Source of the DNA: Neobacillus pocheonensis
GTDB lineage: Bacteria > Bacillota > Bacilli > Bacillales > Cytobacillaceae
Length of the DNA: 64,000 bases
NCBI GenBank assembly: GCA_023702235.1
Contig: JAMQCR010000001.1
Location: 2,728,001 to 2,792,000, forward strand
Direction of reading: 5' to 3'
Below are positions 38,833 through 50,536 of the stretch, piece after piece; position 1 is the first letter of the stretch; the number at the start of each line of letters is the position of its first letter. The notes beneath the pieces are model-generated. The model searched no databases, was not told the DNA's origin, and saw only the letters and a program-made list of their open reading frames with translations. The translations under genes and the position numbers were made by a program.

Positions 38833-40360
38833 GTGTTCCTTCCCCCGCTTCATTTCTATTCGAGCCTGCCATTAACAGTCCAAGTTCCTGTTCAGTAGTT
38901 TCTCTTGGATTAACAATAGCGACAATTTTCCCTTCATAAATAACAGCAATTCGATCGCTGACATTCATGATTTCATCTAGCTCAAATGATACTAATAAAA
39001 CAGCCTTCCCATGATCACGCTGCTCAATTAAGCGTTTGTGTATAAATTCAATTGCTCCAACATCCAAACCACGTGTCGGCTGGGCTGCAATAAGCAGGTC
39101 TGGGTCACGGTCTACCTCTTGGCCGATAATCGCTTTTTGTTGATTTCCTCCGGAAAGTGAACGTGCTAATGTATATTCACTTGGTGTTCTAACATCAAAT
39201 TCTGTGATTAATTTTTTTGCTTTACTATAAATCTCTTTGAAATTTAAAAGACCTCTTTTTGAAAACGGTTTCATATAGTAAGTTTGTAGAACCATGTTCT
39301 CTGCAATTGGGTAATTCAATACTAATCCATGCTTATGTCTGTCTTGAGGAATATGACCTACACCGGATTCCGTGATTTTCCGTGGAGGAAGCCCAAATAG
39401 TTCTTTGTCGTTCACTTTAATACTGCCTGTTTCTGCCTTTCTTAAACCGGTAATCGCTTCAATAAATTCAGATTGTCCATTGCCATCAATTCCAGCAATC
39501 CCAACAATTTCTCCAGCGCGAACGGTCATATTTAATCCATTAACAACCGTCACTCCACGGGAATCCTTAACTACCAAATCTTTTACATCAAGGACATTTT
39601 GTTTCGGATTTGCTTCCTTTTTTTCAGTTTTAAATACAACTTCACGACCGACCATTAAATTAGCTAGCTCATTTGGATTGGTCTCGCTGACATTAACTGT
39701 TCCAATTCCTTTTCCTTTTCGAATGACGGTACATCGGTCAGCAACTTCCATAATTTCCTTTAATTTGTGAGTAATAAGGATGATTGACTTACCCTCTTTA
39801 ATGAGCGTTTTCATAATTTGCATAAGTTCTTCGATTTCTTGTGGTGTTAATACCGCAGAAGGTTCATCAAAAATTAAAATTTCTGCACCACGATAAAGTG
39901 TTTTTAATATTTCAACACGCTGTTGCATACCAACACCAATATCCGATATTTTTGCCTGTGGATCAACGGATAATCCATAACGCTCAGAAATTTCACGGAC
40001 TTCCTTTTCAGCCTTTTTCAGATTGATTCGTCCTCCAGTAGTAATTTCTTTACCAAGAATAATATTTTCTGTAACCGTAAACTTATCAATAAGCATAAAG
40101 TGCTGGTGAACCATTCCGATTCCAAGCTCATTCGCGATATTTGGGTTTGAAATTTTCACAGGTTTCCCTTTAACCCGTATCTCTCCTTGTTCTGGCTGAT
40201 ATAACCCGAAGAGAACATTCATCAATGTGGATTTTCCTGCACCGTTTTCTCCGAGCAAAGCATGGATTTCTCCTTTTTTTACTTGGAGAGTGATGTTATC
40301 ATTCGCAACAAAACCGCCAAATTCTTTTCGAATATTTAGCATTTCGATTACATGTTCCAT
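38825..40360 (-). CDS. nupO: Nucleoside ABC transporter ATPase, NupO-like (double ABC)
   Basis: Intact 511-residue protein with two ABC domains. The first has a canonical Walker A (GENGAGKST, about residue 37) with an LSGG-equivalent reading DIGVGMQQR. The second has GIDGNGQSE as a degenerate Walker A and a proper LSGGNQQK. That asymmetry is normal for the RbsA/NupO type. It powers guanosine-type nucleoside uptake with NupN, NupP and NupQ. Confidence 0.9.
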   Translation of the reverse strand: MEHVIEMLNIRKEFGGFVANDNITLQVKKGEIHALLGENGAGKSTLMNVLFGLYQPEQGEIRVKGKPVKISNPNIANELGIGMVHQHFMLIDKFTVTENIILGKEITTGGRINLKKAEKEVREISERYGLSVDPQAKISDIGVGMQQRVEILKTLYRGAEILIFDEPSAVLTPQEIEELMQIMKTLIKEGKSIILITHKLKEIMEVADRCTVIRKGKGIGTVNVSETNPNELANLMVGREVVFKTEKKEANPKQNVLDVKDLVVKDSRGVTVVNGLNMTVRAGEIVGIAGIDGNGQSEFIEAITGLRKAETGSIKVNDKELFGLPPRKITESGVGHIPQDRHKHGLVLNYPIAENMVLQTYYMKPFSKRGLLNFKEIYSKAKKLITEFDVRTPSEYTLARSLSGGNQQKAIIGQEVDRDPDLLIAAQPTRGLDVGAIEFIHKRLIEQRDHGKAVLLVSFELDEIMNVSDRIAVIYEGKIVAIVNPRETTEQELGLLMAGSNRNEAGEGTHV

Positions 40361-40443
40361 CTTTTCTCACTTCCTTTAATATGGTATTAAAAGTAAATTA
40401 ATAAGTAGTAAGATGTCAGACCTTTTAAAATTTTTAAAAAAAG

Positions 40444-40487
40444 AAACCTACTTTTATTAAAATCTCAAGTGAAAAGTAGAAAGGTTT
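40444..40487 (-). terminator. Hairpin after the nucleoside-binding lipoprotein gene
   Basis: Stem AAACCT...CTTTT / AAAAGTAGGTTT with a bulge, followed by seven T on the minus strand. It probably attenuates between the lipoprotein gene and the ATPase gene, which leaves more binding protein than transporter. A GC-rich stem (GCGGGCA/TGCCCGC) also sits at 40519-40537. Confidence 0.5.
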
Positions 40488-40572
40488 TCTACACTTCAAT
40501 TAAGATTTTATCTTGGAAGGCGGGCAGAAAATGCCCGCGCATCCTTAACACATTTTTATGAACTCATTGTTA

Positions 40573-41678
40573 TTATTTTGCGCTGAAAGTTTTTAGTTCG
40601 GCACGAGTACCAGGGATTTTTAATGATCCGGATTTTATTTTACTTGTCCAGTCACTAATCGCCTTTTCGATATTGGCTTTATTTGGATCAGCTGGATTAA
40701 TTGGTGCTAGACCAACACCATCTTCCGCTAAACCATAAACAGTCGTTTTGCCACCAGGGAAATTACCATTTTTTGTTTTAGTTGAAAGGTCTTTTACAGC
40801 ATTATCTACACGTTTCATAGCAGATGTAATCACGATATTAGCTTGTTTACCGCCAGCAGTCACAACACCTTCTGCACTTTGGTCGGAGTCTACACCAATT
40901 GCCCAAATCGCTTGATCTGGATTTTTGGATTTGCGGTCGCGTGCTTCTTTAAATAAACCGTTACCAGTAGCACCGGCAGCAGCGAATACAACATCATCAC
41001 CGGTAGAGTACATTCTTGAAGCAATTGCCTGCCCCTTCGCTGCATCAGTGAAGCTTGCAGCATATTGAATATCTACAGTCGCATTTGGATTCGCAGCTTT
41101 TACCCCTGCAACGAAGCCTGCTTCAAAGCGTTCTATAACAGCACTTTCCATTCCGCCAATAAAGCCAATTTTATTCGATTTTGTTGTCATTCCAGCAGCA
41201 ACACCTGCTAAGAATGAACCCTCATTTTCTTTAAAAAGGATACTTGCAACGTTTGGTTCTTTTACTTCTGCGTCGACGATTGCAAATTTAGTTTTTGGTT
41301 GTTGTTTCGCTATCTTATCAACATCATTTTGCATCATAAAACCAATACCATATACTAAATTAAAGCCTTGACGAGATAATGTATTTAAGTTCGTTGCATA
41401 GTCAGCATCTGATTGAGATTGAAGGTAATCATAACCACCTTTACCTTTTTGCATATTGTTGTCTTTACCAAATTCTTGAAGGCCTTCCATGCTGATTGGT
41501 TAAAGGATTTGTCATCAATCCCACCAACATCCGTAACCATTCCTACAGAAAATGCATTTCCTTTGTTTCCTCCGGTTGTATTGTTCTTAGTGTTGTCAGA
41601 AGTCTTTCCACATGCACCTAAAAGTGTTCCTGCTGCTAGAACAAGCGATAATGCCATACCAATTTTACGCTTTTTCAA
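40573..41678 (-). CDS. nupN: BMP-family nucleoside-binding lipoprotein, NupN-like (frame broken once)
   Basis: Substrate-binding lipoprotein. The TTG start after GGGGG gives MKKRKIGMALSLVLAAGTLLGAC, with the lipobox LLGAC; the mature N-terminal cysteine is lipidated. Then come FSVGMVTDVGGIDDKSFNQSAW, SILFKENEGSFLAGVAAGM and GFIGGMESAVIERFEAGF, as in the PnrA/BMP family. The frame breaks near 41490: one G is missing between SAW and EGLQEFGKDN. A repaired protein of about 368 residues is typical. Confidence 0.9.
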
Positions 41679-41772
41679 GGAATTGTACCCCCTAAGATTA
41701 TTTGTCTGTTCGATTGAGTAGTAATGAAACACTAGCAAAATTGGTTCCGTTTTCAATATGTATTAAAAAAAA

Positions 41773-42498
41773 TTAAACTCTTTTTCGCAAAACACGAAAA
41801 CTAAACTTATCTGCTTTAAAATAGTTTACCGAAAATAGGATGGGTTCATCCATTTCATCGAAGTGCATTTGCTTTAAAACAAGTAATGCGGTTTCGGGAT
41901 CACATTCCAGAATTGGGGAAATTTTCTCATGGTAACCAATGGGTTCTATTTGAGCAACTGCGTATGTAATACGTCGATTGGCCTCATCTTCTAAAATGCT
42001 GAAGATTGATTTTTCTCCATGGAAAAATGTTTCAGGCAAAATGTGTTGGGGTACCTTGTCAATACAATAAACAACCGGCTCCCCATTTGCAGTTCTAACC
42101 CGCTCCATGACTACAATTTCCTCATCTATAGAACATGAGAAACGCCGAATATCCTCCTCGGTTGGACCTTGAGTAGATGAACTTAGAAAAATTGTTCCTG
42201 GTTTCATCCCCACTTCCAATATCATGTCAGTGACACTATTAAGTTGTTCAATCCCTGAAGTAAACAGTGGCTTAGAGTTAACAAAAGTGCCAACACCATG
42301 GCGCCTGATGATAACATTGTCCTCCTCAAGAATGCGTAGTGCTTCTCGAAGTGTAGCTCTACTTACACCCAGATGTTTCGCAAGATCGAATTCAGAGGGT
42401 AATTTTTCTTTTTCTTTATAAATCCCTTGTTCAATATCTTGCTTTAACCGATCGATCACTTGTAAGTATAAATGTCGGTTATCTGACTTAATTGACAT
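41773..42498 (-). CDS. GntR/HutC-family regulator next to the nucleoside importer
   Basis: A 241-residue repressor-type protein. The N-terminal winged helix has [31 protein letters not shown], followed by a UTRA effector domain. It occupies the place of B. subtilis ymfC and sits 95 bases upstream of the nucleoside-binding lipoprotein gene, so it likely controls that operon (NupR-like). A perfect palindrome in its own leader suggests autoregulation. Confidence 0.85.
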   Translation of the reverse strand: MSIKSDNRHLYLQVIDRLKQDIEQGIYKEKEKLPSEFDLAKHLGVSRATLREALRILEEDNVIIRRHGVGTFVNSKPLFTSGIEQLNSVTDMILEVGMKPGTIFLSSSTQGPTEEDIRRFSCSIDEEIVVMERVRTANGEPVVYCIDKVPQHILPETFFHGEKSIFSILEDEANRRITYAVAQIEPIGYHEKISPILECDPETALLVLKQMHFDEMDEPILFSVNYFKADKFSFRVLRKRV

Positions 42499-42524
42499 GC
42501 AGGTTCCTCCAGCCTTTTTCTAAG

Positions 42525-42542
42525 ACATCAGACATCTGATGT
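42525..42542. promoter_or_regulatory. Palindromic operator candidate of the GntR regulator
   Basis: ACATCAGA and TCTGATGT are perfect eight-base arms around CA, 27 bases before the regulator start codon. Confidence 0.45.
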
Positions 42543-42796
42543 ATTATCATTCCTACTAATCGAAATTAATATAACACTTTTCTTCAGATAAATAAATAGG
42601 ATTTAAAAATTTTGTCGAAAAAACCTATACAGTTAAAAATTGTCTTAGTTTCACCTGTTTTTTTCCAAAAAGTCTGCTATAATCTATAATTAAAAATAGG
42701 CCAAAGGGATATTGTGGAAAATTAAAAGTTGTTTTTTCTCCTATGCAAGCTTGGTCTATCTATTACTAGAGTATGGAATTTCCCCACAATTATCAT

Positions 42797-42821
42797 AAAA
42801 AAGAGCCCAAGGGCTCTTTTT
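42797..42821. terminator. Bidirectional terminator after spoIIIE
   Basis: Arms AAAAAGAGCCC / GGGCTCTTTTT with a two-base spacer and T runs on both strands. Confidence 0.8.
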
Positions 42822-42832
42822 TTATAATCTTA

Positions 42833-45177
42833 TTAATTTGCTTCTTCTTTAGTCTTAGACTGTAAAACAGCACGAGGCTTGCTTCCTTCGTATGGGCAAC
42901 GACCCCGCGTGCCTCCATCTCATCGATAAGTCGTGCTGCTCTCGTATAACCAATTCGAAATCTACGCTGTAACATTGAAACCGAAGCTGTTTGCATTTCT
43001 ATAATTAAATCAACAGCCTCCTCGTATAAATCATCTTCAACTGCACTTGTGACTTCAGGAATATCATCTGGAATCATTTCCTCTTGGTATTGTGCTTTTT
43101 GTTGTGAAATAACAAAATTAACTGTGTCCTCTACTTCTTCGTCAGACAAAAAGGCTCCCTGAACACGGATTGGTTTAGACTCACCCACAGGTAGGAATAA
43201 CATGTCCCCTCTGCCGAGTAACTTTTCCGCGCCCCCCATATCCAAAATCGTTCTAGAATCCGTTGCACTCGAGACCGCAAAGGCGATTCGTGATGGTATA
43301 TTTGCTTTAATAACTCCTGTAATAACATCAACAGATGGCCGTTGGGTGGCAATGATTAAATGGATTCCTGCTGCACGTGCCATCTGCGCAAGTCTGGTAA
43401 TCGAATCTTCAACATCTGATGAGGCAACCATCATTAAGTCTGCTAACTCATCAACGATTACCACGATAAATGGAAGCAATGGCTGTTTATCATCTTCCTC
43501 CATATTATGCCGTCTAACGTGATCGTTATATCCTTCAATATTACGCGTTCCCGTGTAAGAGAATAATTCATACCGTCTTTCCATCTCACTAACTACCTTT
43601 TTTAATGCCTGGGATGCTTTTTTGGCATCGGTAACGACAGGCGCAAGTAAATGAGGAATGCCGTTATAAACATTTAATTCAACCATTTTAGGGTCAATCA
43701 TCATTAATTTTACTTCATGTGGTTTTGCACGCATTAGGACGCTAGTGATAATTCCATTAATACATACACTTTTACCACTTCCAGTAGCTCCGGCAACGAG
43801 TAAGTGCGGCATCTTATTCAATTCAGCTAAAACGGCTTCGCCAGTAATATCCCTTCCTAAACCGATTAATAGCTTAGCGTCAGGCTTATCATTTTGGGTA
43901 GCATCTAGTACCTCACGAAGTGAAACAACAGCTACCTCTGAATTTGGTACTTCAATCCCAATAGCAGATTTACCAGGAATAGGTGCTTCAATTCGAATAT
44001 CTTTTGCAGCAAGCGCCAATGCAAGATCATCACTTAAACTGACTATTTTACTTACCTTTACACCCACATCTGGGTGAACCTCATACTTCGTAACAGCTGG
44101 TCCTAAATGTACTTGCGTTACCCTTGCCTTAACACCGAAGCTTTGAAATGTCCTTTCAAGCTTTGCAGCATTTGCATGAATCAGTTCATATTCACCACTT
44201 TGATCTGTTTTCTTAGGAAGCTTTAACAATTTCAATGGCGGTAATTCATAGGCAATATTTTCCACCTCCGTAAAGGTAATTGGTGGAACTATTTCTTCAT
44301 TGACTACTGTTGGAACACTTTCGTGATCCTTTAATTCTTCCCGCTGCTGCTTTTCTTTCGGGGGTTCGTCAGAATAAGCACGATCTGCAAAACTAGAGAT
44401 AATCGGTTCAGGAGTTCGGTTTTCTTCCAGCTCAGGTGGTTGCGGAACATTTATATCAGGCCGACTTCTTGTTGTCCGATTTTCCCTGGCTTGTTGCTGA
44501 CGTGTACTTTTTTCAGCTCGACGCTCCTCCTGCTTTTGTTTCCATTCTGCCATATCCGATTTAAACGCTTCCCATTGATCCTTAGTAAAACTATAGATAG
44601 CTGTGACAATCTTTCCGATAAAATCTCCAAAAGACCTTCCTGTTATTAGGATAATGCCAATTATGATGAAAATAAAAGCAATAATTTTCGTACCCGTATC
44701 TGCAAAAAGATAATGGAATAGGGCAAATAAAACCGCTCCAATCATTCCTCCACCAAGATCGGTAGTGCTAGTTTCACCCTTAACCTCCATCATAAATACT
44801 TCCCATGTAGTACGGATAACACTGGGATCTTTAAATTTCCCCCCGTTTGTTAATAATTGAAAAAAAGTTAAATGACTTAGAAGTAAAACCGATGAAGAAA
44901 TAAAATAAACGCCTACTAATTTTGTATGAAAGAAAAATGGAATCTCGCGCTTCCACATCAAATAGATACTTAATAAGAGAAGCCCAATTAAACCGAGCAT
45001 GTACCACTCGCCCATCCAAAAACGAAAAAACAATACGGTTGCCTTACCCACAGCGCCTAATTTTGCCATTGAAATGATCGTTAAAGCCAACAAGGCAATC
45101 GCTGATAATTCATATTGAACTGTCCTTTTTAAATGTGTGTCTCTCTTTTTTGCTTGTCTTCTCTTCTTTTTTGCCAT
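42833..45177 (-). CDS. spoIIIE: DNA translocase SpoIIIE (frame broken near its end)
   Basis: FtsK/SpoIIIE motor pumping the chromosome into the forespore. Four N-terminal transmembrane helices (about residues 20-170) are followed by an acidic, Glu/Arg-rich linker. The motor has Walker [10 protein letters not shown], Walker [15 protein letters not shown] and [13 protein letters not shown], and then the winged-helix gamma domain. After EARGVV one G is missing near 42898; repaired, the end reads [12 protein letters not shown] and stops at 42833, about 781 residues, instead of running on in a foreign frame. Confidence 0.93.
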
Positions 45178-45262
45178 GTAATCACCTTGTATGCATAGTG
45201 TTCAATCATTTTATTTACAAAACCTTTAATTCCCATAAGCGTTATGCGGATAAAATGGAGAA

Positions 45263-45281
45263 AGCAGCCTTGATGGCTGCT
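45263..45281 (-). terminator. Weak terminator-like hairpin after ylzJ
   Basis: Arms GCAGCC / GGCTGC followed by TTTCTCC on the minus strand; it lies between ylzJ and spoIIIE. Confidence 0.4.
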
Positions 45282-45313
45282 CTAGTTTTCTCGTTTAATT
45301 ATACCATATTTTA

Positions 45314-45553
45314 CTACGAGAATACGGACATTCCTTCAATGTTGGCAAAAGAAATTTTTGCCCCTGGACTAACCCGATTGTCCATAAAATGCTGTGGATC
45401 ACTGCTTAAGACACGGATTACTTGAACATTTTGTTGATCCGTCAACTCAACTAAAAGTGGTATACCTTGATAGTTTATTGTTTGTTGTTTAGGAATTGAA
45501 TCTGCTTCATAGGGAAAAATAAGTTCTTGTGGCATCATCGTGTAGAGAATCAT
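45314..45553 (-). CDS. ylzJ: YlzJ-like small protein
   Basis: Seventy-nine residues: MILYTMMPQELIFPYEAD, then VLSSDPQHFMDNRVSPGAKI. It matches in place and character the YlzJ-like family found between tepA and spoIIIE. No domain of known activity; probably cytosolic. Confidence 0.8.
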   Translation of the reverse strand: MILYTMMPQELIFPYEADSIPKQQTINYQGIPLLVELTDQQNVQVIRVLSSDPQHFMDNRVSPGAKISFANIEGMSVFS

Positions 45554-45608
45554 TGAATCAGCCCCTCATTTTCCTCTTTTTGAAGATCAATCATTTCATT
45601 TAACTTTT

Positions 45609-46304
45609 TCATCGCCGGCCTAATCCCCCTACTTCATCAATCAATCCACTTTTTACAGCCTCAATTCCAATCACATTCGTACCTATATCTCTTGTTAAAT
45701 TTCCCTTAGCAAACATTAAATCTTTAAAGGTCTCTTCTGTAATTTTAGAATGTTTTGTAACGAAATTGACAACCCGTTCCTGCATTTTATCTAAATATTC
45801 GAACGTTGCCGGAACGCCAATCACAAGACCTGTCAACCGGATTGGATGAATGGTCATCGTTGCCGTTTCAGCGATAAATGAGTAATCAGTTGAAACAGCA
45901 ATTGGTACTCCGATTGAATGTCCTCCACCCAAAACAATAGAAACGGTCGGTTTTGATATCGATGCTATCATTTCAGAAATAGCAAGTCCTGCTTCGACAT
46001 CCCCACCTACGGTATTTAATATAATCAGAACTCCTTCAATTTTCGGATTTTGCTCAATGGCAACGAGTTGTGGAAGCAAGTGTTCATATTTTGTCGTTTT
46101 ATTTTGTGGCGGCAGAGCTAAATGCCCCTCAATCTGTCCAATAATGGTCAAACAATGGATTCTAGAATCTGGTGAAAGCTGAGGCACATTCGTTTGCCCA
46201 AGCTGTTGAATTTTTTCTATTAACGTGGAAGAAGGCTTTTCCTCTTTTTGAGGTTCTTCTCCTTCATTATTTTCAGATTCATTTTTTAGTAAATCGTTAT
46301 CCAT
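45609..46304 (-). CDS. tepA: TepA, ClpP-like protease homologue
   Basis: A 231-residue ClpP/crotonase-fold protein. [22 protein letters not shown] precedes the segment [20 protein letters not shown], which holds the candidate nucleophile serine. [12 protein letters not shown] holds the histidine. The acidic N-terminal 40 residues are disordered-looking. B. subtilis TepA is reported to help protein export and degrade small spore proteins. The start MDNDLLKN is supported by GAAGGGAG. Confidence 0.88.
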   Translation of the reverse strand: MDNDLLKNESENNEGEEPQKEEKPSSTLIEKIQQLGQTNVPQLSPDSRIHCLTIIGQIEGHLALPPQNKTTKYEHLLPQLVAIEQNPKIEGVLIILNTVGGDVEAGLAISEMIASISKPTVSIVLGGGHSIGVPIAVSTDYSFIAETATMTIHPIRLTGLVIGVPATFEYLDKMQERVVNFVTKHSKITEETFKDLMFAKGNLTRDIGTNVIGIEAVKSGLIDEVGGLGRR

Positions 46305-46380
46305 CCTAATACTCCCTTCAAGCATGATAGTTTTAGTATTGCTTTATGCGTTAAAATCATGCCTGAATATTTTCCATAAT

Positions 46381-46411
46381 AAAAAGACACTGGAGAGTTC
46401 AGTGTCTTTTT
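46381..46411 (-). terminator. Intrinsic terminator between rnjB and tepA
   Basis: Perfect arms AAAAAGACACT / AGTGTCTTTTT around a nine-base loop. It lies after the rnjB-side spacer and before tepA on the other side, so it could act in either direction. Confidence 0.6.
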
Positions 46412-46436
46412 ATTAAAACTCATTGAAACTTTAGAG

Positions 46437-46465
46437 CAATCTAGCTCTAGCGCCTAGCTTATGCT
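46437..46465. repeat. Partial copy of a Bacillus-type dispersed repeat
   Basis: Contains TCTAGCTCTAGCGCC then CTAGCTTATGC. Compare TCTAGCTTCAGGCGG and the GGCATAAGCC end at 56215-56265 read on the opposite strand. The resemblance is short, so the assignment is tentative. Confidence 0.35.
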
Positions 46466-46467
46466 TT

Positions 46468-48134
46468 TTAAATTTCCATTATAATTGGGAGAATCATTGG
46501 TCTTCTTTTTGTCTTTTCATATAAATTTTTATTTAATTCATCTCTTATTTCCTGTTTTAGACTTGCCCATTCGAAAGAACCTTTTGCTATATTCCTTTCA
46601 ACAATCTCTCGAACTAATTTAGTTGAATCATCCATTAATTTTTCTGACTCACGAACATATACAAACCCTCTTGAGATAATTTCCGGTCCTGCAGCAATCC
46701 TTTTGTCTTGTCTTGTTAAAGTTACGACAACGATCAGGATTCCATCCTGTGATAGCAGCCTGCGGTCGCGTAATACAATATTCCCAACATCACCAACGCC
46801 AATCCCGTCTATTAGGATATTTCCTGAAGGAACTTTACTACCAGGAGTAAGTTTTCCATCTTTAATTTCAACGATTTCGCCAGGGTCAGGAATGTATATT
46901 TGCTCATTTGTTAGACCACATTCTAAAGCCAATTTTCGATGCGCTTTTAACATCCGATATTCCCCATGAACCGGAATAAAGAATTTAGGATTCATCAAGT
47001 TAATCATAAATTTTAATTCTTCTTGACTACCATGACTAGAAACATGAATCGTCCGTTTTCCGGAGTTAACATTTGCCCCTGCTCTAAAAAGCATATCGAC
47101 CGTTTTGAATAAAAATACTTCACTCCCTCTAAGAGGTGAAGCGGCGATTAGGACGGTATCGCCCTGTTGAATATTAATGAACTTCGCCGTTTGCTTGGCC
47201 ATTTTTTGTAAACCCTCAATCGGTTCTCCTTGGGTTCCAGTCATTAAAACACAAATTTCTTTATCTTGATAATCTTTAATTTCTGAAATCGGAATAATTA
47301 AATCTTCTTCTACTTCTAAATAACCTAAATCAAGTGCTATATGATAGATTCTTTCAAGGCTTCTCCCCACTACTGCAACTTTCCGATGGCTTTCTTTTGC
47401 CGCATCAAATATATGTTGAATTCTGTTAATATCCGAAGCGAAGCATGCTGCAATAATTCTGCCTGGAGCATTGTAAAATGCATAGGACATTTCGCGTTCG
47501 ACAATTGCTTCCGATGTGGTGTAACCTGGCTTTTCAGCTTCAGTACTATCTGAAAGCAAACATAAAACTCCTTTTTCTCCAATCGCTGCCATTTTTCCGA
47601 TTTCCGGTTTATAAAGCTTCGTTGCAGCCTGATCAAATTTAAAGTCGCCTGTATAGACAATAATCCCTTCGGATGTATGGACACAAACACCCACAGAATC
47701 CGGAATGCTATGATTGGTTCTAAAAAAGCTCACATCAACGGAATCCATTTCAATGATTGAATCTGAATCCACTTCGATAAAATTCGTTTTGCCACTATAA
47801 TCCTGTTCCCGTAATTTTGCTTGAGCCAGGGGCGAGTTAGCTTTGTTCCATAAACCGGAACATCAACTTGGCGTAGTAAATAGGATAGTGCTCCAATGTG
47901 GTCTTCATGCCCATGTGTTAAGAAAACCGCCTTTACCCTTTCTTTGTTTTCTTTTAGGTAAGTTAGGTCAGGAATCACAATATCAATACCCAGCATTTCT
48001 TCCTCGGGGAACATTAAGCCGGCATCAATAACGAAAATATCCTTGTCCACTTCAACAAGATACATATTTTTACCGATTTCTCCAATACCACCAAGTGCAA
48101 TAACCTTAATGGAATTATTTTGTCTCTTTGTCAA
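46468..48134 (-). CDS. rnjB: Ribonuclease J2-type (frame broken once)
   Basis: Metallo-beta-lactamase/beta-CASP RNase. [19 protein letters not shown] begins the fold, and [12 protein letters not shown] is an intact HxHxDH metal site. [20 protein letters not shown] and [10 protein letters not shown] carry the later motifs. The TTG start follows AGGAGG. Near 47832 a C run is one short, which shifts the frame just before [16 protein letters not shown]; repair gives about 555 residues. The position between dapA and tepA identifies it as rnjB (ymfA) rather than rnjA. Confidence 0.9.
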
Positions 48135-48256
48135 TGTTTGAATCCTCCTTGTTGATATAGCCCGATCGAAATCAGTTATGATTATTATACTTGAAATTAG
48201 AAAACCTTTACAACCAATATTAGTTAAATTATCCATTAGGATTGCATTGGGGAATA

Positions 48257-48291
48257 GAAAAGCCAATCGAAGCTGATTCGATTGGCTTTTT
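48257..48291 (-). terminator. Intrinsic terminator of the asd-dapG-dapA unit
   Basis: Perfect arms AAAAGCCAATCGA / TCGATTGGCTTTT, with a further T run; it overlaps the start of the spacer after dapA. Confidence 0.75.
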
Positions 48292-48295
48292 CTAA

Positions 48296-49165
48296 TTACT
48301 TTTTTAAAAGAGAAATGAGAGTGGTACGTTCTTGTTCTGTTAGTCCTACAAGTGGCAATCTTACTGATCCTACATCCAAGCCCTTTACCTGTAGGGCTGT
48401 TTTAACTGGTGCCGGGCTAGGCGCAGTAAATAACCCTTGCATAATTGGTAAAAGCAGTTGATGCAATTTTGCAGACTTTTCAATCTCTCCCGCAAAAAAT
48501 GCCTTGACCATTTCCTGCATTTCGTTTCCAATTACATGGGAAGCAACTGAAACAATTCCGGCACCACCAATCGATAGAACGGGTATTGTCAATCCATCAT
48601 CACCACTGTACAGATGAAAATCTTCATCTGTATTCGCAATAATATGCGTCATGGCACTTAAATCGCCACTAGCTTCTTTAACCGCAACAATATTCGGAAT
48701 CTGAGAAAGTCGAATCACTGTTTCTGATTGAATATTAACAACCGATCTACCTGGAATGTTATAAATCATAACTGGAAGAGAAGTAGATTCCGCAACAGCT
48801 TTAAAGTGTTGATATAAGCCTTCCTGATTGGGTTTATTATAATAAGGTGCTACCACCATGATAGCATCCACACCTAATTGTTCTGCTTTCTTAGTCAATT
48901 CAACAGAAGCATAAGTATTGTTACTGCCAGTTCCGGCGATTACTGGAATTCTTTTTTCAACAACTTTTACAACATGAGCGAATAATGCAATCTTTTCTTC
49001 CTTTGATAATGTAGGTGATTCACCAGTTGTACCTGCAATCACAAGAGAATCCGTTCCATTTTCAATTAAATAATTAACTAATTGTGTCGTTTTTGCAAAA
49101 TCAATATGCCCTTTTTTATCAAAAGGAGTCACCATTGCAGTGGAAACACGACCAAAATTAACCAT
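48296..49165 (-). CDS. dapA: 4-hydroxy-tetrahydrodipicolinate synthase
   Basis: Intact 289-residue class I aldolase condensing pyruvate with aspartate semialdehyde. [14 protein letters not shown], the tyrosine region [14 protein letters not shown], and the Schiff-base lysine in VAVKEASGD are visible. [15 protein letters not shown] is the preferred start because GAAGGAG lies seven bases before it; the upstream ATG is too close. It follows dapG in the lysine/dipicolinate cluster. Confidence 0.95.
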   Translation of the reverse strand: MVNFGRVSTAMVTPFDKKGHIDFAKTTQLVNYLIENGTDSLVIAGTTGESPTLSKEEKIALFAHVVKVVEKRIPVIAGTGSNNTYASVELTKKAEQLGVDAIMVVAPYYNKPNQEGLYQHFKAVAESTSLPVMIYNIPGRSVVNIQSETVIRLSQIPNIVAVKEASGDLSAMTHIIANTDEDFHLYSGDDGLTIPVLSIGGAGIVSVASHVIGNEMQEMVKAFFAGEIEKSAKLHQLLLPIMQGLFTAPSPAPVKTALQVKGLDVGSVRLPLVGLTEQERTTLISLLKK

Positions 49166-49254
49166 TTTCATACTCCTTCCCATTCCTATGGCTGCCGCTT
49201 ATATAGTCTGCTCTGTATCCATACCCACGAACAACACTATCGATTTTACGTAAT

Positions 49255-50499
49255 CTAAAAATACGTCCGATTAAAATCAATTGACTCTTCTTCCAATTGA
49301 AAGGCATCATGAAGAGCATTAACGGATTTAACCAAATCTTCTTGCTTCACAAGAACCCAAATGGTTGTGTGGCTGTCAGCAGATTGCAGAATCCGAATTC
49401 CGTGATCTGATAACGCTGAAACAATTTTAGATGTTACGCCTGGAACACCTGCAATACCAGCACCGACAACAGAAACTTTGGTACAGTTACGCTCGATTAC
49501 AGGGTCATGACCCAATTCATTTAATACAGAAATAGCTCTGTCCGTCATTTCATCGGTAACTGTATATACAACCCCGTTCGGAGAAATATTGATAAAATCA
49601 ACGCTAATATGTTCGTTTGCCATCGCCTTAAAAACTTCAGGCTGCAAATAGTATTGATCCTTTTTGGCAAATACCTTGATTTGTGTCACATTTGAAACAT
49701 AAGCAATACCGGTTACAATACGTTCTTTAATATCACTTCCACGATTATCTTTGTTTAATGTTGTTACCAGTGTTCCTAAATTATCGGAATAAGTTGAGCG
49801 AATGCGAATTGGCACTTTCGCCTGCATGGCAATTTCAACAGCCCTAGGATGAATGACTTTTGCTCCTTGATAAGCCATATTGCAGACCTCCGTATAGGTA
49901 ACAACGGATAAAGGTCTTGCATTAGCGGCAATCCTTGGGTCGGCAGTCATAATCCCTTCGACATCTGTAAAAATATCAATCCACTCAGCATTAAGTGCTG
50001 CACCTAAAGCCGCTGCAGACGTATCACTTCCGCCACGTCCAATGGTGGTTATATCACCATTTTTTGCTGCACCCTGAAAGCCTGCTACAACAACGACATC
50101 AACATTCTCTAGCTCCCTGAGCAGACGATCACATTTCATTTCAATAATTTTTGCATTTGTATGGTCATTATTTGTTCGGAACCCAGCTTGAGTACCTGTT
50201 AAGGCAACTGCGTTAATACCGTTATCCAATAGCATATTCGCAAACACAACACTGGAAATTGTCTCACCACAGGATAAAAGTAGATCATGTTCCCTTTTAC
50301 TGATTTTACTTAGATTGCCTCCGACTAAGGAAAGAAGGGTATCTGTTGCATATGGATCGCCTTTTCTACCCATTGCCGAAACAACAACGACTACTTTATA
50401 TCCGTCTGCTAATGCTTTTTCAATATGACCTTGAGCATGTTTTCTACTTTTTTCATCTTTGACAGAAGTTCCGCCAAATTTTTGAACAATTATTTTCAT
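49255..50499 (-). CDS. dapG: Aspartokinase I
   Basis: Intact 414-residue aspartate kinase. VQKFGGTSVKDEKSR is the ATP/substrate loop, VVAGFQGAAKNGDITTIGRGGSDTSA the catalytic core, and two C-terminal ACT domains provide regulation. In B. subtilis DapG is the meso-diaminopimelate-sensitive isozyme that feeds the cell wall and spore pathway. It lies between asd and dapA. Confidence 0.93.
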   Translation of the reverse strand: MKIIVQKFGGTSVKDEKSRKHAQGHIEKALADGYKVVVVVSAMGRKGDPYATDTLLSLVGGNLSKISKREHDLLLSCGETISSVVFANMLLDNGINAVALTGTQAGFRTNNDHTNAKIIEMKCDRLLRELENVDVVVVAGFQGAAKNGDITTIGRGGSDTSAAALGAALNAEWIDIFTDVEGIMTADPRIAANARPLSVVTYTEVCNMAYQGAKVIHPRAVEIAMQAKVPIRIRSTYSDNLGTLVTTLNKDNRGSDIKERIVTGIAYVSNVTQIKVFAKKDQYYLQPEVFKAMANEHISVDFINISPNGVVYTVTDEMTDRAISVLNELGHDPVIERNCTKVSVVGAGIAGVPGVTSKIVSALSDHGIRILQSADSHTTIWVLVKQEDLVKSVNALHDAFQLEEESIDFNRTYF

Positions 50500-50536
50500 G
50501 GTGACACCAAAACCTGCCTTTTTTTGATGCTCTTTT

